Counted from the first letter of the stretch, positions 1 through 4,227 are shown. The stretch: 5,731 nt of DNA from an archaeon (GCA_024653865.1 JANLHD010000032.1:1-5731); one strand, 5' to 3'. The notes: generated by a model not told the origin, from the sequence alone. Numbers and translations: made by a program.

Positions 1-18
1 GCTTGTTTCCTTGAACAT
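1..18 (-). CDS. Start of a minus-strand gene leaving the left edge (six codons only)
   Basis: Reading the minus strand from 18 gives ATG followed by five open codons (M-F-K-E-T-S) up to the window edge. No function can be inferred. The start is proposed because a TATA-like box (minus CTTAAATA, 49-42) is centred about 28 bases upstream of the ATG. That is the spacing expected for a leaderless archaeal mRNA, and there is no Shine-Dalgarno sequence. A perfect palindrome lies between the box and the ATG, which suggests a regulated promoter. Six codons cannot prove a gene, so this call depends mostly on the promoter. Confidence 0.4.
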
Positions 19-23
19 AAAAG

Positions 24-50
24 GCGTTGTATACAACGCGATATTTAAGG
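24..50 (-). promoter_or_regulatory. Leaderless promoter with palindromic operator for the left-edge gene
   Basis: The minus strand carries CCTTAAATATCG at 50-39, a good archaeal TATA-like element. It runs directly into the perfect 16-bp palindrome GCGTTGTATACAACGC at 24-39, and the candidate ATG begins at 18. The palindrome therefore spans about -6 to -21, where a bound dimer would block polymerase or start-site opening. That placement is typical of archaeal repressor operators. The palindrome is seen directly; the repressor is inferred and not identified here. Confidence 0.5.
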
Positions 51-96
51 GTTCGATAACTGCAAGACCTTGAAACTGTCAAGGATTGTACACAAC
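27..96. repeat. Two copies of TTGTAYACAAC, 59 bp apart
   Basis: TTGTATACAAC at 27-37 recurs as TTGTACACAAC at 86-96, with 10 of 11 bases identical. CCTTGAA also recurs at the same 59-base offset (9-15 and 68-74). The sequence between the two blocks is not conserved. The first TTGTAYACAA copy is the core of the 16-bp palindrome and the second is one transition from palindromic. This fits a primary and a secondary binding site for the same dimeric regulator better than a long duplication. Confidence 0.45.
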
Positions 97-113
97 TAAA
101 GCCTTAAATATCG
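39..113. repeat. Perfect 12-bp inverted repeat enclosing a small hairpin
   Basis: CGATATTTAAGG at 39-50 and CCTTAAATATCG at 102-113 are exact reverse complements separated by 51 bases. Inside them, CCTTGA (68-73) and TCAAGG (79-84) form a second inverted repeat with a 5-base loop. The outer arms contain TATA-like sequence facing away from each other, which suits a divergent promoter pair. The same pairing could instead form an RNA stem if the region were transcribed. The symmetry is seen directly; the purpose is inferred. Confidence 0.45.
102..113 (+). promoter_or_regulatory. TATA-like element facing right, no clear gene behind it
   Basis: CCTTAAATATCG on the plus strand is identical to the minus-strand box of the left-edge promoter. 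Transcription would begin near 130-138. The only nearby reading frame is ATG at 126 with 12 codons before a TAG at 162-164. A T8 run at 187-194, directly after GGCGCC, could end a short transcript. This is weak evidence for a small RNA or leader peptide rather than a protein gene. Confidence 0.25.
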
Positions 114-180
114 GTATCTGCCTTAATGTTGATAGCCAAAAGTGCAGGGGACTTGCATATTTAGGGTTTCTTCTCCCTGG

Positions 181-194
181 GGCGCCTTTTTTTT
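181..194 (+). terminator. Possible plus-strand terminator (GGCGCC plus T8)
   Basis: The palindrome GGCGCC at 181-186 is followed directly by eight T residues at 187-194. The 4-bp pair AGGG (163-166) and CCCT (175-178) lies just upstream. An oligo-T run is sufficient for termination in many archaea. It would end the hypothetical rightward transcript from the TATA element at 102-113. It could also be chance, since it lies just past the stop of a minus-strand gene. Confidence 0.3.
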
Positions 195-203
195 CAATTT
201 GGT

Positions 204-575
204 TTATTTCATTTTTTCGAGCGGCTTCACCAATTTTTCAATTTTAGGGTCGCCGCTTAATTCGCCCCTCACGAGTATTGGTGTGGCCAGGGTTTTCATT
301 CTATGGAACCTTTCAATATCTGCTTTTCTGCCATGCCTGAACACCCTTACTGACAAAATTGTTATGTACCTCTTCAAATCAATAAGTTTTGCCCTAATCT
401 CAACGTATTCTCGAAATGTTGCCCGCCTGTTTTCGCTTGCAATTTGGGTGAATTTCTCAATAAGCCATTCGGCGGTGCCTTGACTTCTGTCAAAATTTCT
501 TGCATGGGACTGCGATTTTAATTTGAGGTGGATTTTTTGCGCCCGTTCGAATCTTTCCCTCTTTTTGGCCGGCAT
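204..575 (-). CDS. Basic protein of unknown function, 123 residues
   Basis: I do not recognise this protein. From ATG 575 it has 123 residues, with 31 Lys/Arg against about 15 Asp/Glu, so it is strongly basic. It has no hydrophobic segment long enough for a membrane helix and no cysteine. Residues 4-20 and 41-71 look like charged helices, and the basic stretch R-V-F-R-H-G-R-K lies at 67-74. Such composition suits binding to nucleic acid or ribosomes, but that is only inference. The frame extends to a TTG at 596, giving seven more residues. I prefer ATG 575 because a TATA-like box (minus TATTTATTT, 605-597) is centred 26 bases before it, as for a leaderless mRNA. The TAA stop is at 204-206. 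The gene stands alone, and its base composition is low in GC (20 of 60 at 361-420). Confidence 0.65.
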   Translation of the reverse strand: MPAKKRERFERAQKIHLKLKSQSHARNFDRSQGTAEWLIEKFTQIASENRRATFREYVEIRAKLIDLKRYITILSVRVFRHGRKADIERFHRMKTLATPILVRGELSGDPKIEKLVKPLEKMK

Positions 576-596
576 AAAAACCACAACGGCTGCCAA

Positions 597-605
597 AAAT
601 AAATA
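597..605 (-). promoter_or_regulatory. TATA box of the basic-protein gene
   Basis: Minus-strand TATTTATTT is centred about 26 bases upstream of ATG 575. The A-rich context and the absence of a Shine-Dalgarno fit a leaderless transcript. A second AT-rich run, minus TATTTTTTAA at 640-631, could serve instead, giving a leader of about 30 bases. Confidence 0.45.
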
Positions 606-632
606 CCTTTGGTGTCCCGAAGGGCGGCATTT

Positions 633-667
633 AAAAAATAGGTTCGCGGGACAAAAAAATGCCCCGC
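633..667 (-). terminator. Stem-loop plus T-tract downstream of the DUF378 gene
   Basis: On the minus strand, GCGGGGC (667-661) pairs with GTCCCGC (652-646) in seven pairs, one of them G-U. The 8-base loop is itself a T7 run (659-653). A second T6 run follows at 638-633. The structure begins 9 bases after the DUF378 stop codon, so it most likely ends that transcript. Confidence 0.55.
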
Positions 668-675
668 CGAAGATT

Positions 676-879
676 CTACTTCTTCTTCACGTACATGGCG
701 TAAGCCACATAGAGCGCCGACAATCCCACGAGGACGTAGATTATCTGGGCGAGCGGGTCGAATGACCCAAAGATTGCCTCAACTAGGTTAAGGTTGAGCA
801 ATCCAACCAATCCCCAGTTGATTCCTCCAATTATGACGAGGATACCTGCTATTAGTTCCACTGGATCTTTATTTGCCAA
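676..879 (-). CDS. Small two-helix membrane protein, DUF378 type
   Basis: This 67-residue protein has two hydrophobic segments, about residues 8-28 and 41-62. A short loop separates them and the C-terminus is K-K-K. The first helix carries G-G-I-N-W-G-L (18-24), which matches the Gly-Gly-x-Asn-Trp-Gly pattern I associate with the DUF378 family of small membrane proteins in bacteria and archaea. The biochemical role of that family is not known to me. The basic tail probably stays in the cytoplasm, so both ends would face inward. The start is TTG at 879, chosen because a strong Shine-Dalgarno, GGGAGGTG at 893-886, ends six bases before it. The gene has its own TATA box and a terminator, so it is probably monocistronic. 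A family search would confirm the assignment. Confidence 0.85.
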   Translation of the reverse strand: MANKDPVELIAGILVIIGGINWGLVGLLNLNLVEAIFGSFDPLAQIIYVLVGLSALYVAYAMYVKKK

Positions 880-885
880 AGTTTA

Positions 886-893
886 CACCTCCC
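886..893 (-). promoter_or_regulatory. Strong Shine-Dalgarno fixing the TTG start of the DUF378 gene
   Basis: The minus strand reads GGGAGGTG, then six bases, then TTG. This near-complete anti-16S match explains efficient use of a TTG codon. It contrasts with several other genes here that lack any such site. Confidence 0.75.
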
Positions 894-934
894 AAAAAAT
901 TTTTTTGGGTTCTAAGCGACTAACAATTTTCCAC

Positions 935-942
935 TATATAAA
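935..942 (-). promoter_or_regulatory. TATA box of the DUF378 gene
   Basis: Minus-strand TTTATATA at 942-935 matches the archaeal TATA consensus and has A-rich sequence (AAAAG) just upstream, as a TFB recognition element would. Initiation about 25 bases on, near 910-915, gives a leader of roughly 30-35 bases that includes the Shine-Dalgarno at 893-886. Confidence 0.6.
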
Positions 943-1000
943 CTTTTGGAAATTCGGCTTTTTCGACACTTGCAGAAATAGTTGATTTTTCTGAAATATT

Positions 1001-1052
1001 AAAAAATCTGAAATCTTGAAAAATAAATCCTGGAAAATATTTCGCCGAAAAA
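1001..1052 (-). terminator. Clustered T-tracts downstream of the toxin gene
   Basis: Past the toxin stop, the minus strand carries T5 at 1052-1048, T5 at 1023-1019 and T6 at 1006-1001. Repeated oligo-T runs can act as archaeal termination signals. No strong stem-loop precedes them. The rest of the interval 943-1109 is AT-rich; I see no gene in it. Confidence 0.35.
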
Positions 1053-1055
1053 CTT
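1033..1055. repeat. Left copy of an imperfect direct repeat flanking the toxin-antitoxin module
   Basis: GAAAAT, then TCGCCGAAAAA (1042-1052), then CTT recurs at 1862-1884 in the same order with small gaps. The 11-base core is identical. The two copies lie on opposite sides of the toxin-antitoxin operon. An 11-base match alone can occur by chance in a window of this size, so the case rests on the gapped flanks and the position. Confidence 0.3.
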
Positions 1056-1109
1056 GTAGTGTTATTATAGAATAGTCAGAAAACTAAATTTTTTGAAACT
1101 TCGTCCAAG

Positions 1110-1454
1110 TCAGGTTCTTTTATAATTAAACTTCCTGTCGTACTCTTTATGTTTTCCCCATTCTAGAATAATACTTACAACAGTCACTTCTTCCCTGCCG
1201 ACAGAATAAAGCAAACGCCACGCATTCGGAAGGTTATATTTCCAGCAATTATCAATGCCATACTTTTTCAAGTACTCCTTTGGAATTTGTCTCTTCGGGA
1301 TTTGAATGCCACAAAAAGCATTCTCCTCAATATCCTTAAAAGCCCTCTCCAAAAATTCAAAAAGCTTCTTATCCTCAGTAGTTGAATTTTGGAGTCCTTC
1401 AAAAGCCTTTTTGACCTTTTCATCCGCAAACACTATTTTGCAGGGAAGTTTCAT
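1110..1454 (-). CDS. RelE/ParE-like toxin of a type II toxin-antitoxin pair
   Basis: This is a 114-residue basic protein. The C-terminal half carries L-P-N-A-W-R-L-L-Y (75-83), then strands ending I-L-E-W, then H-K-E-Y-D-R-K-F (102-109). This matches the pattern I know from archaeal RelE/ParE-superfamily toxins: an Arg strand and a late His/Tyr/Arg cluster, often used for ribosome-dependent mRNA cleavage. R80, H102, Y105 and R107 are candidate active residues by inference; the target could differ. I chose ATG 1454 because GGAGG (1467-1463) lies eight bases upstream and the ATG overlaps the antitoxin stop as ATGA. A TTG at 1469 would add five residues but would overlap the Shine-Dalgarno itself. 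Local composition is AT-rich (22 of 60 GC at 1261-1320). Confidence 0.8.
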   Translation of the reverse strand: MKLPCKIVFADEKVKKAFEGLQNSTTEDKKLFEFLERAFKDIEENAFCGIQIPKRQIPKEYLKKYGIDNCWKYNLPNAWRLLYSVGREEVTVVSIILEWGKHKEYDRKFNYKRT

Positions 1455-1735
1455 TTGGAAGGCCTCCAAGCCAAGTCCTTCCTGCTAATGTATTTCTTAA
1501 CGAGAGCAGGATTCCAAATCCAAGCAATATGCCCTTCACGGTCAACCCCTATTTTGCCAGAATCCATGAGATAATCAAAAATCACCTGATAGGTTTGATA
1601 CATTGTCTTTCTGGGAAGATTCTCCCACAAACTACGCTTCTTGAACTCGCCGCTGTTCTCCTTAATAAAACTCTCAACCATAAGAACAGTATCCAAACGA
1701 GGATAATGTAAAATCTGCGCCTGCCCAGAAACCAT
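1451..1735 (-). CDS. Winged-helix antitoxin of the toxin-antitoxin pair
   Basis: This 94-residue protein reads as a compact winged helix. Helices lie at about 14-27, 33-41 and 44-59, followed by a hairpin wing at 60-74 with a D-R-E-G turn. The motif L-W-E-N-L-P-R-K (36-43) precedes the likely recognition helix M-Y-Q-T-Y-Q-V-I (45-52). From memory, close relatives of this protein occur across archaea directly upstream of RelE/ParE-like genes; I could not check this. Its stop codon overlaps the toxin ATG as ATGA, so the two are translationally coupled. Position, size and a DNA-binding fold make it the antitoxin and probable autorepressor. It lacks an obvious disordered C-terminal tail of the usual RelB kind, so how it neutralises the toxin is unclear. 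The start is ATG 1735, with a weak GGTGG at 1746-1742. Confidence 0.75.
   Translation of the reverse strand: MVSGQAQILHYPRLDTVLMVESFIKENSGEFKKRSLWENLPRKTMYQTYQVIFDYLMDSGKIGVDREGHIAWIWNPALVKKYISRKDLAWRPSK
1463..1467 (-). promoter_or_regulatory. Shine-Dalgarno of the toxin gene inside the antitoxin gene
   Basis: Minus-strand GGAGG lies within the last codons of the antitoxin gene, eight bases before ATG 1454. It decides the toxin start and allows reinitiation by ribosomes finishing the antitoxin at the overlapping TGA. Confidence 0.7.
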
Positions 1736-1754
1736 GAAAAACCACCAATTAAAT

Positions 1755-1778
1755 TTGTTATATACTTTTATATAACAA
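1755..1778 (-). promoter_or_regulatory. Operator dyad over the promoter of the toxin-antitoxin operon
   Basis: TTGTTATATA at 1755-1764 and TATATAACAA at 1769-1778 are exact reverse complements with a 4-base spacer (CTTT). On the minus strand each arm holds a TATA-like sequence: one at about 1775-1766, giving a leader near ten bases, and one at 1764-1758, centred 26 bases before ATG 1735 for a leaderless start. A dimer bound here would exclude TBP and TFB. The position fits autoregulation by the winged-helix antitoxin, which is inference from known toxin-antitoxin operons. Confidence 0.65.
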
Positions 1779-1861
1779 GTATTTTTAACTGTTTACTTTT
1801 GGGCTCCCATAATAACTGTGGCAACCAGAATTTATTTTTCTTTAGAATCTATAGTAAATAT

Positions 1862-1884
1862 GAAAATCTCGCCGAAAAAGACTT
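1862..1884. repeat. Right copy of the imperfect direct repeat, next to the nadE stop
   Basis: This is the partner of the copy at 1033-1055: GAAAAT, then TCGCCGAAAAA at 1869-1879, then CTT. It begins just past the nadE stop codon (1886-1884). On the minus strand it reads as a T5 run, so it may also be the nadE terminator. If so, the left copy could be a duplicated or remnant nadE tail, or simply a similar terminator. Confidence 0.3.
1875..1879 (-). terminator. T5 tract directly after nadE
   Basis: Minus-strand CTTTTTC begins five bases past the nadE TGA. A short oligo-T run is a plausible archaeal stop signal. No stem-loop accompanies it, so the call is weak. Confidence 0.3.
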
Positions 1885-3509
1885 CAGTTCCACTTGTTGA
1901 TTATCGGGTAAACCCTGCCGGCGCCGAAGGAACGCTCCGTCACCCGAATAATCGGCGGCGCCTGTTTTCTTTTGAATTGCGCCGCATCAACCATTGCCTT
2001 GGTTTTTTCCGAAAGCTGCTTGTTGTGTCCCTCTTCCTTTAGCATTTTCACGCTGTAATTTTTTTCGACAATAAGGTCCACTATGGGCGAAACTTTTTCG
2101 TAATCAAACGGGTCCTTTTGCTTTGGCGCAAGCTCCGCCGAGGGCGCCTTTGAAAAAATCTTTTCCGAAATCGCGTTCCCGAGCCTTGCGCTGGCGTATT
2201 TTGCGAGGCGGTAAACGTTCTGCTTGCTGATGTCGCCTATTACCTCAAGCCCGCCTGTCATGTCCCCATAAAGCGTGCAATACCCGAGGGCAATTTCGGT
2301 CTTGTTTCCCGTGCCAATAAGGAGCCTTTCCTCGGAATTCGAAAGCCCCATCAATGCCGCCATTCGAAGCCTCGGCTGGAGATTTTCAAGCGCGGTCCCC
2401 TTGAGCTTTGCCTTGAGGTTTTTCGAAAAATCCTTTTCAAACCCCTCGAATTGCGCGTTCATGTCCCACTCCCTGAACTCGATTCCGAGTTTTTTCGCGA
2501 GCTCCTTTGCATCGGCAGCGCTTTGGGGCGAATTGTTTTTTCCCGGAAGCGCAACCCCTAGCACGTTCTTTTTTCCAAGCGCCTCAACCGCAATGCATGC
2601 GCAAAGGCTGCTGTCGATTCCGCCGCTAAGCCCAATTACCGCCTTGCCAAACCCGCTTTTCTGGGCGTAATCCTTCAGGCTGAACACAAGCGCATTGTAC
2701 ACTTCCTCGTCATAGGAAAATTTGGGGATATCCACGTGGCTTTTTGAGTTAAGATCCGCCACAACCATCTCTTCAGTGAACCTTCCCGCAAGGCCGACTA
2801 GTTGACCGCGCTCGTTGAACGCCATGCTCTGGCCGTCAAATACCAAAATATCGTTCCCATTGTCCTGGCACCCAACCTTATTCACAAATACCACGGAGCA
2901 ACCGTTGCGCGTGTGCCCCGAGAAGAGCTCCATTCTTTGCGCAAAGCGCCCGAAATGGAAGGGTGATGCTGATATGTTCACGATTATTTCCGCGCCCTTG
3001 TCAAGCAGCGCCCTAATGGGCTTTAGGCTGTAATTCTTGTCCCAAAGGTCCTCGCAAATCGTTACCCCGAATTTTTTTCCCTTCAAATAAAAAATATTTG
3101 ACTCGTGCGTGAAGGAAAAGTAGCGCTTTTCGTCAAAAACATTGTAAGTGGGCAAAAGCTTTTTGCTCTGCACCCCCACTTTTGTGCCGTTTGTAATGAC
3201 CATTGCGGAATTGTACTTTTTTACCGAGCCATCCTCAGAAATGTTCGCCTTGTTAAAATCAACAAACCCAATCACCGCGGTAAGCCCCTTGCACTCGAGT
3301 GCGATTGTGTCGAGCTTTTTTTTCTGCTCCTCCAAAAAAGCCTCCTCAAAGAGCAAATCAGAAGCCGGGTACCCGCTCAGGCACATTTCGGGGAAAACCA
3401 CCATATCGGCGCCTTCCTTGCGCGCCTTTTTTATGTATAAGATTATCTTTTGGGTGTTTGCTTCCAAATCCCCGGCTATGGTATCAATTTGGGCCATTGC
3501 AACTTTCAT
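1884..3509 (-). CDS. nadE: Glutamine-dependent NAD+ synthetase, two-domain
   Basis: This cytosolic enzyme catalyses the last step of NAD+ synthesis: nicotinate adenine dinucleotide, ATP, glutamine and water give NAD+, AMP, pyrophosphate and glutamate. Residues 1 to about 255 form a nitrilase-type glutaminase domain with the expected Glu-Lys-Cys triad: E41 in F-P-E-M, K116 in K-K-L-L-P, and C152 in I-C-E-D-L-W. Residues from about 265 form the synthetase domain with the P-loop S-G-G-I-D-S (295-300), the G-T-G-N-K-T-E motif (399-405) followed by Y-G-D (414-416), and S-A-E-L-A-P (457-462) near K-D-P-F-D-Y. At 541 residues it fits the shorter bacterial-type class and looks intact. ATG 3509 is preceded by TTTAAGAA about 22-29 bases upstream and no Shine-Dalgarno, so the mRNA is probably leaderless. 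GC is higher than in the adjacent toxin-antitoxin module (33 of 60 at 2461-2520). Confidence 0.97.
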   Translation of the reverse strand: MKVAMAQIDTIAGDLEANTQKIILYIKKARKEGADMVVFPEMCLSGYPASDLLFEEAFLEEQKKKLDTIALECKGLTAVIGFVDFNKANISEDGSVKKYNSAMVITNGTKVGVQSKKLLPTYNVFDEKRYFSFTHESNIFYLKGKKFGVTICEDLWDKNYSLKPIRALLDKGAEIIVNISASPFHFGRFAQRMELFSGHTRNGCSVVFVNKVGCQDNGNDILVFDGQSMAFNERGQLVGLAGRFTEEMVVADLNSKSHVDIPKFSYDEEVYNALVFSLKDYAQKSGFGKAVIGLSGGIDSSLCACIAVEALGKKNVLGVALPGKNNSPQSAADAKELAKKLGIEFREWDMNAQFEGFEKDFSKNLKAKLKGTALENLQPRLRMAALMGLSNSEERLLIGTGNKTEIALGYCTLYGDMTGGLEVIGDISKQNVYRLAKYASARLGNAISEKIFSKAPSAELAPKQKDPFDYEKVSPIVDLIVEKNYSVKMLKEEGHNKQLSEKTKAMVDAAQFKRKQAPPIIRVTERSFGAGRVYPIINKWN

Positions 3510-3530
3510 GGACAGATAAATAAGGGGAAA

Positions 3531-3538
3531 TTCTTAAA
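3531..3538 (-). promoter_or_regulatory. Probable leaderless promoter of nadE
   Basis: Minus-strand TTTAAGAA lies 22-29 bases before ATG 3509. No Shine-Dalgarno occurs between it and the start codon. This spacing puts initiation at or beside the ATG. Phased A-tracts lie just upstream at 3546-3575. Confidence 0.5.
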
Positions 3539-3545
3539 CAACTTT

Positions 3546-3575
3546 GCGGCAAAAAGCGGAAAAAATGGCAAAAAC
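3546..3575 (-). terminator. Three tandem decamers with A-tracts between two genes
   Basis: The plus strand reads GCGGCAAAAA, GCGGAAAAAA and TGGCAAAAAC back to back, a degenerate 10-bp repeat with A-runs at 3551-3555, 3560-3565 and 3570-3574. On the minus strand these are three T-tracts starting 12 bases after the stop of the upstream gene, a good archaeal terminator. A-tracts repeated every helical turn also bend DNA, and they sit just upstream of the nadE TATA box. Confidence 0.5.
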
Positions 3576-3585
3576 AGGGTTTTTT

Positions 3586-4197
3586 TCACTTCTTCCCGCG
3601 GTCTTTTAGATAATTCTGAATTGTTCCCCTCCTGCCCCTGCCTTTTTCGCTTAGTTCCTCAGGCTCAATCAGATATTTGCGCAATTCGTGGTTCGCAATA
3701 GTATAGGCAAATTTATTGACCTCCCCTTCCGCCCTAAGGTTAGTGAAATGCTTCCAAAAGGCGGTTTTGAGCAGTTCTGAAGCCCTTTTTACCCCGACTT
3801 TTGTTTTGATGAACGAAGAATCCGGGTGTGCGAGCAATTCCAATCCCCCTTTGCCCATAATGCACCCAATATGTTCTGGCAAGGGGCTGTACCCCAGTTC
3901 CGCAAGCTTAACCATTATTCTCACTGTTTCCGCGTTAAAGCCGGTGCCCGTACCTATGAGCATATGGTTCGAGAGCCTTTCCTCCTTGAGTGGGTGATTA
4001 AAAATTTCAACCGCCCTCTCGCCTTCAACCACCAACTTCGGCTTTGCAAGAGGGATTCCGTGGCTTTCAAGCTCTTTTCGAACATCGTGGTAGCGCATGA
4101 CCTCGGCTTCGCCAAGTGGATGGGGAACAGGCCTTCTCATCCGAGATATCTGGTTTTTTCCAAATCCCCCGGGCTGTTTTTGCCGCTTTCTTCGCAT
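3586..4197 (-). CDS. Basic protein of unknown function, 203 residues
   Basis: I do not recognise this protein. It starts with a very basic segment (M-R-R-K-R-Q-K-Q, then Gly-rich to residue 15) and ends in a Lys/Arg/Gly-rich tail from about 184. The middle has a Gly-rich turn, L-I-G-T-G-T-G-F (80-87), a helix over about 89-101, then H-I-G-C-I-M-G-K-G-G (108-117). No membrane segment or signal peptide is visible. The single Cys and scattered His do not form an obvious metal site. Basic ends suggest RNA or DNA binding, but this is inference. The start at ATG 4197 is supported by an AT-rich box, minus TTATTAAT at 4226-4219, centred 26 bases upstream, with no Shine-Dalgarno. Internal Met codons at residues 20 and 34 are alternatives. 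The gene is divergent from the DsbA-like gene and ends 76 bases before nadE. Confidence 0.75.
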   Translation of the reverse strand: MRRKRQKQPGGFGKNQISRMRRPVPHPLGEAEVMRYHDVRKELESHGIPLAKPKLVVEGERAVEIFNHPLKEERLSNHMLIGTGTGFNAETVRIMVKLAELGYSPLPEHIGCIMGKGGLELLAHPDSSFIKTKVGVKRASELLKTAFWKHFTNLRAEGEVNKFAYTIANHELRKYLIEPEELSEKGRGRRGTIQNYLKDRGKK

Positions 4198-4212
4198 GCA
4201 AAAATCAAGTCT

Positions 4213-4227
4213 TCAATAATTAATAAT
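4213..4227 (-). promoter_or_regulatory. Leaderless promoter of the 203-residue protein gene
   Basis: Minus-strand ATTATTAATTATTG spans 4227-4214, and its core TTATTAAT is centred about 26 bases before ATG 4197. The A-rich AAAGG just upstream could serve as a TFB recognition element. No Shine-Dalgarno is present. Confidence 0.5.

Noticed and set aside
47..63. tRNA-like T-arm GGGTTCGATAAC
   Set aside because: The bases either side cannot form the 5-bp T-stem, position 61 would not be C, and no acceptor or anticodon arms are found at the proper distances.
9..96. Two CRISPR-like units of about 29 bases, 59 bases apart
   Set aside because: Only the two ends of the unit match; the interior differs, there are just two copies and no third unit follows. 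The blocks are better read as regulator sites.
142..483. Plus-strand frame of 113 residues opposite the basic-protein gene
   Set aside because: It begins at GTG without a ribosome site, has scattered hydrophobic residues without clear helices, and is antisense to a frame with more protein-like charge patterning and a good promoter.
973..993. CAGAAA/TTTCTG hairpin in the AT-rich gap
   Set aside because: A 6-bp AT-rich stem with a 9-base loop is expected by chance in such sequence, and nothing nearby gives it a role.
1033..1884. Insertion sequence or integron cassette around the toxin-antitoxin module
   Set aside because: There is no transposase or integrase, and no terminal inverted repeats were found. 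The flanking direct repeats are short and gapped, so only a possible acquisition scar is reported.
2275..3523. Several plus-strand frames inside nadE
   Set aside because: They are shadows of a highly conserved enzyme gene, show repetitive Ser/Phe/Pro composition, and have no promoters or ribosome sites.
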